From positions 458,979 to 522,978 of the forward strand of contig CAZKTA010000001.1 of assembly GCA_964555645.1 (NCBI GenBank): DNA of 64,000 nucleotides, in the 5' to 3' direction. The notes below the pieces were generated by a model. It did no database searches, was not told the DNA's origin, and was given only the letters and a program-made list of their open reading frames with translations. The position numbers were made by a program, and so were the translations under genes. This stretch comes from DTLC01 sp964555645 (GTDB lineage Bacteria; Verrucomicrobiota; Verrucomicrobiia; Limisphaerales; DTLC01). The first letter of the stretch is position 1; the number at the start of each line of letters is the position of its first letter. Positions 37,432 to 46,874 of this stretch are shown one piece after another.

Positions 37432-39219
37432 ATGCGCGAGCCAAGGTTAAAAAGCCGACCTAAAAAAAAAGAATGCACAGTCCAGTCCAGCAACACGACA
37501 ATAGTGGCGGCACCCCATGAGCATAGTCTGAAATATTGCAGTCCAACAGCACGTCGTGTCCGCGTTAAACCAGCAGTCCTGACTAAGGCACAGGACATAC
37601 CACCCAGCACGCTTTTCGCAGAGAACATCAAGCAGTTGCTTCGCCTGGCGCGTCAACAAGGTTACTTAACTTACGACGACATAAACGAAGCGTTACCGGA
37701 AGGGTTGAGTCCAGATCAACTTAGCCAGATTTATGTGCACCTGCGCAATTTGGATGTGCGCATCGTTACCCCAGCTGAAGTTGACCGACTCTACCATCAC
37801 GGCGGTGACACAGACGAACACGCGCAGCTTAATACACTTGATGACCCGGTCCGGCTTTATCTGAAACAGATGGGTCGGGTTCCGCTCTTAACACGCGAAC
37901 AGGAGGTTGAAATTTCAAAGCGAATCGAGCACGCCGAGGCTGAAGTGCGGAATATAATCTACGCATTCGGCTTCACTGCAAAGGAACACGTTGCACTTGC
38001 TGAAAAACTATTGTCGGATCCGCCCAAGGAACGGTTGGACCGGGTTGTTATGGATTTGACTGTCGACGAAAGAAACGCGTACCTCCAACAACTACCGCAG
38101 TTAATTAGCAAGGTGCGGAAACTCGACGCCCGGTTAGATGAAGTTTACTCAGCTTTATGCGGTGCTGACACTGATGAAGGCCGCAAACAGCTTCAAAAAG
38201 AATTTGAAATGCTGTCTCGCCGGCTGCGAAACCTGTTTAGCAAGTTCTATTACCGGCACAGTGTAATCGAGCGGATAGGCCTCATGGCCGCAAACGTTCA
38301 CGAACGGTTCTTGGCAAGCCTTGAGGCAATTAAACAGGCACGTAATCAGCCTGACTCAGCCGAAAAACATGCGCTGTTCCAGACTGAACGCGCCAAGATA
38401 GCTGAACTCGAGCGGTTCGTCCGCATGCCACACCAAACCTTCCAGAAACAATTCCAGCGCCTTAAACAATTCGCCGCCGAAGCTCTCCAAGCGCGAAATG
38501 AAATGGTCGAAGCAAACCTGCGACTCGTCATTTCGATTGCAAAACAATACACAAACCGTGGCATGCCGTTTCTCGACCTGATCCAAGAAGGCAACGTCGC
38601 GCTGATGCGTGCTGTCGAGAAATTCGAGTACCGGCGCGGGTTCAAGTTCTCCACATACGCAACGTGGTGGATTCGCCAGGCCATAACGCGCGCAATAGCT
38701 GAGCAGTCGCGAACGATCCGGATCCCGGTCCATATGATTGAAGCAATAAATCAAGTGGCACGGGCTCAGAGGGAATTGTTCCAAGAATTCGGTCGCGATC
38801 CTACACCCGAAGAAATCGCTGATGAGCTAGAAATTCCCGTCGAGCGTGTCAGGCTTGTCCTGCGTATGGCACAACAACCAATCTCACTGCAATCGCCGGT
38901 TGCAGATGGCAGCGAAACAAATTTCCTTGACCTGATTGAGGACAAGAAATCCGAAAATCCGTTTGAGATGACGGGATTCAATCTGTTGCGCGAGAAGTTG
39001 AATCATGTTCTTTCTGCGTTGAGTGAACGCGAACGCAAAGTTCTCGAGCTCAGGTTCGGTTTAGGCGACGGGTACGCCCGCACACTCGATGAAGTTGGCA
39101 AACAGTTCCAGGTCACCCGAGAACGCATCAGACAAATCGAGGCAAAAGCCCTTCGCAAAATGCGTCACCCGGCACGGCTGCGGGAGTTGGCCGGGTTTTT
39201 GGAAGGCAAAGAACTTTAG
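37432..39219 (+). CDS. rpoD: RNA polymerase primary sigma factor (sigma-70)
   Basis: A 595-residue sigma-70. Region 1.1 (about 60-110, LLRLARQQGYLTYDDINEAL), region 1.2 (DDPVRLYLKQMGRVPLL) and a non-conserved insert are followed by region 2 (NLRLVISIAKQY, LIQEGNVALMRAVEKFEY, FSTYATWWIRQAI), region 3 (PVHMIEAINQ) and region 4 with its helix-turn-helix (LDEVGKQFQVTRERIRQIE). All primary-sigma landmarks are intact. About 45 N-terminal residues before region 1.1 are basic and not conserved, so a later start is possible. It is divergent from rhaA rather than next to dnaG. Confidence 0.95.
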   Translation: MREPRLKSRPKKKECTVQSSNTTIVAAPHEHSLKYCSPTARRVRVKPAVLTKAQDIPPSTLFAENIKQLLRLARQQGYLTYDDINEALPEGLSPDQLSQIYVHLRNLDVRIVTPAEVDRLYHHGGDTDEHAQLNTLDDPVRLYLKQMGRVPLLTREQEVEISKRIEHAEAEVRNIIYAFGFTAKEHVALAEKLLSDPPKERLDRVVMDLTVDERNAYLQQLPQLISKVRKLDARLDEVYSALCGADTDEGRKQLQKEFEMLSRRLRNLFSKFYYRHSVIERIGLMAANVHERFLASLEAIKQARNQPDSAEKHALFQTERAKIAELERFVRMPHQTFQKQFQRLKQFAAEALQARNEMVEANLRLVISIAKQYTNRGMPFLDLIQEGNVALMRAVEKFEYRRGFKFSTYATWWIRQAITRAIAEQSRTIRIPVHMIEAINQVARAQRELFQEFGRDPTPEEIADELEIPVERVRLVLRMAQQPISLQSPVADGSETNFLDLIEDKKSENPFEMTGFNLLREKLNHVLSALSERERKVLELRFGLGDGYARTLDEVGKQFQVTRERIRQIEAKALRKMRHPARLRELAGFLEGKEL

Positions 39220-39342
39220 CCTGTTCAACTGCCTCAGAAGCCAGCGCTTGAATAATTTAGGCGCTCCTGCGCCCGGTGAAAACCAAAAGCAGGACACCAC
39301 CATTAGCAGAGTCAGTTTTCTCCAAACCAAAACACGCTAATA

Positions 39343-39949
39343 ATGAAAAAACTCATCCAGCTGCATTCATCGGCGTTGCCATTCTGCTGAGCGCTTGCAA
39401 TCTCTCAGTAAATTCGTTCCACACCGAAAAAATGTGGTTTCCGATTCGCGTTTGCTCGGCAAATGGCAGAAGCAAAACAACAAAGCTACCCCCGACATCT
39501 GGCAGTTCGAAAAGCTTGACACTAACAGCTACAAACTTGTCATTGACCAAGACAGTGGCGGCAAACGTGGCACATTCAAAGCGCACCTGTTCAAGCTTGG
39601 CAGCGAGTATTTCCTAGACCTAATACCTAGCGAATGTGCTTTTGCGACAAATCAAGCCGACCTAGTTTCAGTTTCGATGTTTCCAGGTCATCTTCTGGTG
39701 CGTGTGACGAGGCTTGAGCCTGAGCTTGAGCTGGCGTTTATGGATTTTGACTGGCTCAAACAGTATTTGAATGATAACCCTAGTGCACTGGCGCATCGAA
39801 AGGAAGACGGCGCGATTTTGCTAACTGCTGAACCGATAGCGCTGCTACAATTTGTGCTCAAGCACTTGGCCGCAGGCAAACTGTTTCACAAGCTTGGCGC
39901 GTTGGTAACACGCGTTCACACGACGGCAACTACCTACCTAAAAATTTGA
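39343..39949 (+). pseudogene. Lipoprotein gene with two A6-run frameshifts
   Basis: Read as given, ATG 39343 stops after 15 codons. Adding one A to each of two A6 runs (39346-39351 and 39427-39432) restores one 202-residue frame. It begins MKKTHPAAFIGVAILLSAC, a textbook lipoprotein signal with lipobox, and continues into LLGKWQKQN and a beta-rich body ending at 39949. Both breaks need the same +1 A correction in a homopolymer. That points to sequencing or assembly error, phase-variable runs, or polymerase slippage rather than random decay. The body from about 39434 is open without internal stops. Family unknown; the LLGKW start recalls lipocalin-like or stress lipoproteins, but this is weak. 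Confidence 0.65.
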
Positions 39950-40023
39950 CCGCTGACATTGAGCTATCAATTATGAGGCTTCCGTAGCAAAGCCACGGTA
40001 AAGGCTGTGCTGACTGTTTATTA

Positions 40024-40069
40024 TTGCTTTAGTTTGGCTTTCCAACAAAACTTGGCAGGCCAAAAGCAA
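40024..40069 (+). promoter_or_regulatory. Stem-loop upstream of the GH115 gene
   Basis: TTGCTT...TTGGC and GCCAA...AGCAA arms enclose an inner CCAA-CAAAAC-TTGG hairpin. No T run follows, so it is not a classic terminator. It could mark the end of the lipoprotein transcript or the leader of the GH115 gene. Confidence 0.3.
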
Positions 40070-40178
40070 CGCAATCGTCCTTTTTATGACAAGACTTAAC
40101 CGAAAGATGCGACCAACTAAAAAACGTTTGTTTGCCTTCACAAGTAGCTGCAATTACACCGTGTGCAGTTCGGTATCC

Positions 40179-43097
40179 ATGCGGGTGTTGCTTTTGACAG
40201 TTAAGTCTTTGTTGTTTTGTATCCAGGTTTGTTTTTTGCCGGGCTCATGCCTTGCGCTCGGTCAAAAACAGTTCGTTCAAACGCAACCGACACAGGGCTG
40301 TTTCCCCATTGTTTCCGATGGGACTGCTGCTACCGTATTTGTAGATCCGGGCGACTGGCCGGGGGTAATTCGGGCTGCGGATGACCTGTGCGCTGATATC
40401 GAGCGTGTTACAGGCGTTAAGCCTGCACGTGCGTGTGAGGCGAGGGCTTTGGGAAACCACGTCATCATTGTAGGGACGGTTGGCAGATGCCAAGTACTAG
40501 GCGAGCTGCATCGAGCAAAAAAACTCGATCTTTCGTTAATTTCAGGGAAGTGGGAAACCACGCTTATTCAAACGCTTAGAAAACCCTTGCCAGGTATTGA
40601 GTTGGCTCTGGTCATTGCTGGCAGTGACAAGCGCGGCACAATTTACGGCTGCTATGAGCTTTCAGAGCAAATGGGGGTGTCGCCGTGGTATTGGTGGGCT
40701 GATGTGCCGGTTAAACGCAAGCAAGCCGTCTATGTGCAGCCGGGCAGGCGTGTGCTAGGCCCACCTGTGGTCAAATATCGGGGTATTTTTATCAACGATG
40801 AATGGCCAGCTCTGGGCGGGTGGGCAACTGAAAAGTTTGGTGGGTTCAACCACAAGTTTTACACGAACGTGTTCGAGTTGATTCTCCGGCTTAAGGGCAA
40901 TTTCCTTTGGCCTGCAATGTGGAATAGCTCTTTTGCGACCGATGACCCGTTGAACGCCAAGCTTGCCGACGAATACGGCATTGTGGTGAGCACTTCACAT
41001 CACGAACCCATGATGCGCGCTTGGAAAGAATGGAGCCGTGCCGGAAATCCACCAGGCAGTTGGGATTATTCGAAGAACGCAGCCAAGCTGCGCGAGTTTT
41101 GGAGCGAGGGTCTGCGGCGGACAAAACACTACGAAAAGGTGATTACCCTTGCCATGCGCGGGGATGGCGACGAACCGATGTCTGAGACTGAGAACATAGC
41201 GCTGCTGGAGAGAATTGTTGCAGACCAGCGCAAGCTCATCGCCGAAATAATCGATCCGGACGTAACTAGGGTTCCGCAAGTCTGGGCGCTTTACAAGGAG
41301 GTGCAGGGTTACTACGAACGCGGCATGCGCGTGCCCGACGACGTGATTTTGCTCTGGTGCGACGACAACTGGGGCACAATCCGTCGCCTGCCAACACCAC
41401 AAGAACGCAAGCGCCCAGGCGGCGCAGGTATTTATTACCACTTCGACTACGTGGGTGGCCCGCGCAGTTACAAATGGATCAACACCACCCCAATATCAAA
41501 AATCTGGGAGCAGATGAACTTGGCTTACCACTACGGCGCAACGCAGATCTGGGTCGTGAACGTGGGCGACATCAAACCGATGGAAGTGCCAATCGAGTTT
41601 TTCCTTACCTTTGCGTGGGACCCAATGGCGTGGCCCAAGGAACGAATCAGCGAATTCACCCGTTTTTGGGCGGAACGCGAGTTCGGTTCTGAGTTCGCCA
41701 TTGACATTGCCGACATAGTCGAGCGTTACACCAAGTATAACAACCGGCGCAAACCCGAGCTGCTGGAGCCTGGCACGTTTAGCCTGTTGCATTATCGAGA
41801 AGCTGACAGTGTCATTGCTGAGTGGGAAGCAATCGCCCACAAGGCCGAAATGATTTACACCAACCTGCCGCCTGATGCGCGAGACGCATTCTTCCAACTG
41901 GTGTTGTATCCGGCCAAAGCTTGTTATGTGGTTAATGACTTGTATGTCACGGTGGCGAAAAATCGACTTTACGCTGAGCAAAGGCGTGCCACGGCCAACG
42001 ACTACGCACATATGGCGCGGAAGTTGTTCGAGAAAGACGCTGAGTTGACAAAACTCTATCACAGCATCGCAGGCGGCAAATGGAACCACATGATGTCTCA
42101 AACGCGGATCGGCTACACAAGCTGGCAACAACCAGATTCGAATGTCATGCCAGCGGTTGTGCAGATAGATGTGCCTTGGCCAGCCAAACTGGGTGTGGCA
42201 ATCGAAGGCGCAGCAACCGTATGGCCGGATGCAAAAGAACCACCGGTTCTGCGGTTTGATGCCTTCAATAAACCGAGCAGGTACATTGATGTTTTTAATC
42301 GAGGCCGCGCGCCTTTCGGGTTCCGCGCACGTGCTACTGAACCTTGGATTTTGCTCGATCAAGTATCCGGCAAGCTGGAAAAAGAAACACGCATTTGGGT
42401 GAGCTTGGATTGGGAACGTGTACCAGCTGGAGAATCAACCGGCGAGATCTGGATCAGCGGTGCCGCACCTGAACCAGTTAAGATCTACGTCAATGCTTTC
42501 AATCCGGCTTATCCGCGTCCGGAAAATCTAAATGCATTTGTCGAGGCCGACGGGTACGTGTCAATAGAAGCAGCGCATTTCACGCGTAAAGTTGACACTC
42601 AGTCGGCGCGTTGGGAGGAAATTCCAAACTTCGGCAGGACGCTGTCCGGCATGTCAATATTCCCGGTGACGGCGCCAAGCGTTTCGCCACCGCGGAATTC
42701 ACCTTGTTTAGAGTATCGCACCTGGCTGTTTAGTACAGGCGTAGTTGAGGTCACGACAATTCTAGCGCCGTGCCTGAATTACGATCCAACCAGGGGTGTG
42801 CGAATCGGTGTATCGTTCGATAATGAGCCGCCTCAAGTGTGGACTGTTGTACCTCAAAACTACACAGCCGGCGACTGGAACGCTGATTGGGAGGATTCAG
42901 TCCGCAACAGCGCAAGATTTGTGAAATCGCGTCACTCGATCTTGTCAGCCGGCTATCACACCCTGAAAATCTGGATGGTTGACCCGGGTGTTGTAGTTCA
43001 GAAAATTTTGATAGACACCGGCGGTCTGAAGCCAAGCTATTTGGGGCCAACAGAAAGCTTCAGGGGCAAACCCAAATCAACGCGGACCCGAAACTGA
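40179..43097 (+). CDS. GH115 xylan alpha-1,2-glucuronidase
   Basis: 972 residues from ATG 40179, which gives a clean signal peptide (MRVLLLTVKSLLFCIQVC..); ATG 40086 would add 31 basic residues. GH115 blocks are clear: KYRGIFINDEWPALGGW, LWPAMWNSSFATDD, STSHHEPMMRAWKEW, MRGDGDEPM, LLWCDDNWGTIRRLP, YYHFDYVGGPRSYKWINT. The C-terminal third is beta-rich. GH115 enzymes remove (4-O-methyl-)glucuronate side chains, also from inside xylan chains. The protein is exported. It complements the arabinofuranosidase fusion at 18587 for debranching glucuronoarabinoxylan. Confidence 0.93.
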   Translation: MRVLLLTVKSLLFCIQVCFLPGSCLALGQKQFVQTQPTQGCFPIVSDGTAATVFVDPGDWPGVIRAADDLCADIERVTGVKPARACEARALGNHVIIVGTVGRCQVLGELHRAKKLDLSLISGKWETTLIQTLRKPLPGIELALVIAGSDKRGTIYGCYELSEQMGVSPWYWWADVPVKRKQAVYVQPGRRVLGPPVVKYRGIFINDEWPALGGWATEKFGGFNHKFYTNVFELILRLKGNFLWPAMWNSSFATDDPLNAKLADEYGIVVSTSHHEPMMRAWKEWSRAGNPPGSWDYSKNAAKLREFWSEGLRRTKHYEKVITLAMRGDGDEPMSETENIALLERIVADQRKLIAEIIDPDVTRVPQVWALYKEVQGYYERGMRVPDDVILLWCDDNWGTIRRLPTPQERKRPGGAGIYYHFDYVGGPRSYKWINTTPISKIWEQMNLAYHYGATQIWVVNVGDIKPMEVPIEFFLTFAWDPMAWPKERISEFTRFWAEREFGSEFAIDIADIVERYTKYNNRRKPELLEPGTFSLLHYREADSVIAEWEAIAHKAEMIYTNLPPDARDAFFQLVLYPAKACYVVNDLYVTVAKNRLYAEQRRATANDYAHMARKLFEKDAELTKLYHSIAGGKWNHMMSQTRIGYTSWQQPDSNVMPAVVQIDVPWPAKLGVAIEGAATVWPDAKEPPVLRFDAFNKPSRYIDVFNRGRAPFGFRARATEPWILLDQVSGKLEKETRIWVSLDWERVPAGESTGEIWISGAAPEPVKIYVNAFNPAYPRPENLNAFVEADGYVSIEAAHFTRKVDTQSARWEEIPNFGRTLSGMSIFPVTAPSVSPPRNSPCLEYRTWLFSTGVVEVTTILAPCLNYDPTRGVRIGVSFDNEPPQVWTVVPQNYTAGDWNADWEDSVRNSARFVKSRHSILSAGYHTLKIWMVDPGVVVQKILIDTGGLKPSYLGPTESFRGKPKSTRTRN

Positions 43098-43169
43098 AGG
43101 CGGCTATTGTTGGGTGATGGTTTTGGCTTGCGCGCGTGTTTTCGGCCTTGGTAGGAATTGGCGCGCATT

Positions 43170-43925
43170 ATGGCTGCCATTGGCAGATTCCAAAAAGACA
43201 ACGAAATTTTTTATGCCAAGGTCGTTGAAGGCGAACTGTACCGGCTGCGCGGCGATGTGTTCGGTTCGCCAACATTTGACAAACGCCCAACCCCACGCAA
43301 AGGCGTGCGGACCTTGGTGCCTGTGGTGCCAAGCAAGATAATCGCTGTCGGGCTTAACTACGCCGATCATGCGCGCGAGACAGGGGCAACCGTCCCTAAA
43401 CAGCCGCTCTTTTGGTTTAAAGCCACAACGTCTCTTCTTCCTGACGGGGGAAAGATTGAGATACCGTTTCCGGAACACAGGGTTGACTATGAAGCCGAAC
43501 TGGCAATTGTCATCGGCCGACGCATCCGCAACGTGACGCCGACTGCGGCAGCCAGGTACATCTTCGGTTATACTGCAGCGCAGGATATCACAGACCGAAC
43601 CATCCAAGCTGCCGAAGGTCAGTGGTGCAGATGTAAATCGTTTGACACATTTACGCCCCTTGGGCCGTATGTCGAGACCAAGATTGACCCGCACAACCTG
43701 ACAATTCAACTTTTTCAAAACGGTCAACTACGGCAAAACTCGAACACAAAACAGATGATCTTTAACTGTTTCGAGCTTGTTAGTTTTATCTCGACGAACA
43801 TGACCTTGGTGCCCGGGGACGTGATTTTGACCGGGACACCTGCTGGTATTGGTCCGATTACATCAGGCGATAAACTCGAAGTGCGCATACAGGGGCTTGC
43901 GCCACTTGTTAACACTGTCAGGTGA
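43170..43925 (+). CDS. Fumarylacetoacetate hydrolase family protein
   Basis: 251 residues from ATG 43170; TTG 43158 is an alternative. The FAH fold motifs are present: metal-binding ...DYEAELAIVIGRRI, DITDRTIQ, KSFDTFTPLGP and the C-terminal TGTPAGIGP. Members cleave or hydrate acyl-pyruvates and 2-keto acids (acylpyruvase, oxaloacetate decarboxylase, 2,4-diketo-3-deoxy-sugar acid hydrolase). It stands alone between the GH115 gene and proS. A role in a diketo-sugar-acid route such as the non-phosphorylated rhamnose pathway is possible but not shown. Confidence 0.85.
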   Translation: MAAIGRFQKDNEIFYAKVVEGELYRLRGDVFGSPTFDKRPTPRKGVRTLVPVVPSKIIAVGLNYADHARETGATVPKQPLFWFKATTSLLPDGGKIEIPFPEHRVDYEAELAIVIGRRIRNVTPTAAARYIFGYTAAQDITDRTIQAAEGQWCRCKSFDTFTPLGPYVETKIDPHNLTIQLFQNGQLRQNSNTKQMIFNCFELVSFISTNMTLVPGDVILTGTPAGIGPITSGDKLEVRIQGLAPLVNTVR

Positions 43926-44019
43926 ACCGGACCCGTATAACCAGCTCAACAAAACCAGCAAATGGCGCTGCAAACTTCCATGTAGTTCTGTCTGCTTGAT
44001 AAACACGATTAACTAACCG

Positions 44020-45738
44020 ATGCGTTGGACACAGACTTTTATCCCGACTCTGAAAGAAACACCCGCCGAGGCCGAGATAATGTCGCATAAATTGCTCTTG
44101 CGAGCCGGGTTGGCCAGGCGATTGGCCGGTGGGCTTTACACTTTTTTGCCGCTAGGGCTGCGGGTGCTACAAAAAATCGAGGCCATCATACGCGAGGAGA
44201 TGAACCGCACAGGCGCACTCGAAGTTGCAATGCCGTGTCTGCAGCCGCCTGAGATCTGGCAAAAAAGCGGGCGGTACGCCGACATGAGTGAGGTGCTTTA
44301 CCACGTGTACGACCGTGCTAAGAAAGAATGGTTGCTCGGCCCAACACATGAGGAAAACATAACCGTACTTGTTGCAAGTGAAATCAATTCGTATCGGCAA
44401 TTACCGAAAAATTTCTATCAGATCACTGTCAAGTTCAGGGACGAAATCCGACCGCGCTTCGGCCTGATGCGCGCGCGTGAGTTCATCATGAAAGACGCGT
44501 ACAGTTTCGACGTTGACGATCGCGGCGCAGACATCAGTTACCAAAAAATGTACGATGCATATACTCGGATTTTCGCCAGGTGCGGGCTGTGCACGATCGC
44601 AGTTGAGGCACACACGGGCGCAATTGGTGGTAGTTTTTCGCATGAGTTCATGGTCCCTGCCGAATCTGGTGAGAACGAAATCGTGTACTGTGAATCTGGC
44701 AAATACGCTGCGAATATCGAGAAAGCCGTCAGTCGCGGCTCGCTTATACCTACCCCAAAAAACAGCACAGGCCCGGCCCCTGAAAAATTTGCCACGCCTG
44801 GCGTACTAACAATCGAGGCACTGGCGCAACCACCGTTTAACGTGCCTGCGCACAACCAGATCAAGACACTGGTGTATATTGTCGAAAGCAAGCCGGTGAT
44901 TCTTCTGATTCGTGGCGATGACCAACTGAACGAGGCTAAGCTTGCCAGCGCGCTAGGCACGATGATGTTCAGACCTGCTTTACCCGAGGAGATTCATGCG
45001 GTATTGGGGGCGCACCCGGGTAGTTTGGGCGCAGTCGGTGTAACCAGCTTGCCTGTGTACGCGGATGAATCGTTGCGCGGTGCTGCAGGTATGACAACAG
45101 GTGCAAACGAAGACGGTTATCATCTCCGGCACGTGGAAATCGACCGTGACATTCGTGTTGACCGATGGCTCGACTTGCGCACGGTTTTAGAAGGCGAGCT
45201 TTGTGTGGCTACAGGTGAGCCTTTGAGGGTATCGCGCGCGATCGAGGTCGGACACATTTTCAAGCTTGGCACAAAATACAGTGCAAGGCTTGGTGCGGTG
45301 TTTCTTGATGAGAACGGCAGACCGCAACCGGCTGTCATGGGCTGCTATGGTATTGGTGTTACACGTACGCTGCAGGCAATCATCGAACAGTCAAACGACA
45401 AGGACGGCATCGTCTGGCCAATTAGTGTTGCACCTTACAAAGTGTGTATCACACCTTTGGAGGTGACGCAGGGCGGACAGATAATGGCTGTTGCAGAGCA
45501 AATGTATGCACAATTGGTTGACCGCGGTGTAGACGTCATACTCGACGACCGCGATGAGCGGCCCGGGGTAAAATTCAAAGATTCCGAGCTGGTCGGTTTT
45601 CCCATCCGGATTGCGATAGGCGCGAAATCTCTCGCCGATGACAAGGTTGAAATTAAGCCGCGCCGCGGCGCGCTGATGCTCGTTAAGAAAGATGAAGCCG
45701 TAGATCGGGTGCTTGAACTGATTAAGTCCAGCTCATGA
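44020..45738 (+). CDS. proS: Prolyl-tRNA synthetase
   Basis: A 572-residue bacterial-type ProRS. Class II motifs 1-3 are recognisable (PLGLRVLQKIEAIIREEM, KFRDEIRPRFGLMRAREFIMKD, GCYGIGVTRTLQAIIEQ). An editing (YbaK-like) insertion lies between motifs 2 and 3 at about residues 230-390, and the C-terminal anticodon-binding domain begins near IVWPISVAPYKV. It charges tRNA-Pro in the cytoplasm. It converges on ispD with a 35-bp gap. Confidence 0.96.
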   Translation: MRWTQTFIPTLKETPAEAEIMSHKLLLRAGLARRLAGGLYTFLPLGLRVLQKIEAIIREEMNRTGALEVAMPCLQPPEIWQKSGRYADMSEVLYHVYDRAKKEWLLGPTHEENITVLVASEINSYRQLPKNFYQITVKFRDEIRPRFGLMRAREFIMKDAYSFDVDDRGADISYQKMYDAYTRIFARCGLCTIAVEAHTGAIGGSFSHEFMVPAESGENEIVYCESGKYAANIEKAVSRGSLIPTPKNSTGPAPEKFATPGVLTIEALAQPPFNVPAHNQIKTLVYIVESKPVILLIRGDDQLNEAKLASALGTMMFRPALPEEIHAVLGAHPGSLGAVGVTSLPVYADESLRGAAGMTTGANEDGYHLRHVEIDRDIRVDRWLDLRTVLEGELCVATGEPLRVSRAIEVGHIFKLGTKYSARLGAVFLDENGRPQPAVMGCYGIGVTRTLQAIIEQSNDKDGIVWPISVAPYKVCITPLEVTQGGQIMAVAEQMYAQLVDRGVDVILDDRDERPGVKFKDSELVGFPIRIAIGAKSLADDKVEIKPRRGALMLVKKDEAVDRVLELIKSSS

Positions 45739-45773
45739 ACTGCTGGGCTTCACCCGCCCGAGCGTACGGTGTC

Positions 45774-46496
45774 TTAGTAAAATGACACTCCATGCCTTGG
45801 CGCGCTTGGGCTGTGCATTTCCTGCTGGAGCAAAAATTCGATATACCCCAAGTCTTCAGGCCGCGTTAGCTTTGGATTTGGGCGGTCGCTCAACACCAAC
45901 CGGACGGGTTGCCCGATAAGCTCGCAAGCAGCAGTATCATCCGTAAAAACCAGTCCACGCCGTCGCGCTTCCGCAATTGCGCGCTTGATTATTTCGACAC
46001 GAAAAGTCTGTGGTGTCTGGGCAGCCCAGAGTCGCGTCCGGTCGAGAGTTTGGTGGACCAGCAGGCCGTCGGTGGATTCTTTGATTGTGTCGGTCACAGG
46101 TTGAGCTGCCACAGCAGCGCCGGTCTCACGCGCTGCTTCAACTATGGCAGTTATCAGCGCGCCCGGAGTGCATGGGCGTGCGGCATCCTGAATAGCTACC
46201 AGCGCACACTGTTCAGACACTGCTTGCAGACCATTCCAAACTGAGTCCTGTCTTTGCGCACCCCCAACGATGACGCGATACGGCTTGGTAAACCGGAAAC
46301 GCTGAGCCAATTCTTGCACACGGGCAATTTGTTCTTCCCGGACGACGACAACAACCTCATCTATGCAAGGTGCCGTGTCGAACCGTCCCCACGTATGCGC
46401 AAGCACAGGTCTGCCCATAAGCTCAATGAACAGCTTGTCTGCACCGGTTCCCATCCGTGTGCCTTTGCCTGCACCAACAATCAAGGCTGAAACCAT
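45774..46496 (-). CDS. ispD: 2-C-methyl-D-erythritol 4-phosphate cytidylyltransferase
   Basis: A 240-residue IspD. The CTP-binding start LIVGAGKGTRMG, the central VAIQDAARPCT and WAAQTPQTFR, and FTDDTAACELIG are diagnostic. It makes CDP-methylerythritol in the non-mevalonate isoprenoid pathway. It follows the small zinc-ribbon gene with a 70-bp gap on the same strand. Confidence 0.94.
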   Translation of the reverse strand: MVSALIVGAGKGTRMGTGADKLFIELMGRPVLAHTWGRFDTAPCIDEVVVVVREEQIARVQELAQRFRFTKPYRVIVGGAQRQDSVWNGLQAVSEQCALVAIQDAARPCTPGALITAIVEAARETGAAVAAQPVTDTIKESTDGLLVHQTLDRTRLWAAQTPQTFRVEIIKRAIAEARRRGLVFTDDTAACELIGQPVRLVLSDRPNPKLTRPEDLGYIEFLLQQEMHSPSAPRHGVSFY

Positions 46497-46550
46497 GCCA
46501 GCAGTCTAAATTGCGGTCGGCAACTTGGAAAGAATGAGCAACAGCGATAA

Positions 46551-46564
46551 CGGGTCAAAACCCG
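46551..46564 (-). other. Short hairpin in the zinc-ribbon/ispD gap
   Basis: CGGGT-CAAA-ACCCG is a small perfect stem lying just past the zinc-ribbon gene stop. No long T run follows on either strand. It may be a weak attenuator or a processing site between the two genes. Confidence 0.25.
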
Positions 46565-46566
46565 AC

Positions 46567-46782
46567 TCAGTGTTTGCGGGTTAAAACCCCGGGACGGGCG
46601 GTTCTTTCTCCACCACCCGTGACAGTGCGTTTGCCAAGCGCGGTGCCGCACCGTACACAAACGTACTCGTAAAGTTCACCGTCTAACAACACGAGCAACA
46701 ACCGTTGGCGCACGGGTTGTGCAAGTTTGCAATGCGGACAGTAAAGTTCACTTGCGATTAAATCGCCAAACTGCTGAGCCAT
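46567..46782 (-). CDS. Small zinc-ribbon protein
   Basis: 71 residues from ATG 46782. An upstream ATG at 46803 adds seven hydrophobic residues and is less convincing. Two CxxC knuckles (YCPHC and VCVRC), about 25 residues apart, predict a single bound zinc. The rest is basic. No enzyme domain is visible. Such solitary ribbons often bind nucleic acid or another protein. Exact family unknown. Confidence 0.7.
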   Translation of the reverse strand: MAQQFGDLIASELYCPHCKLAQPVRQRLLLVLLDGELYEYVCVRCGTALGKRTVTGGGERTARPGVLTRKH

Positions 46783-46874
46783 ATGAAAAATAAGTGCCAC
46801 CACTCAGGATGGCATTGCACGTAAGATCGCACGACTACACTTGATGCGCAACAACAATGCAGGCGTAAACCACT

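Noticed and set aside
37212..37631. 140-codon N-terminal extension of the rhaA frame
   Set aside because: It overlaps the divergent rpoD coding start, has no RhaA similarity, and ATG 37211 gives normal enzyme length.
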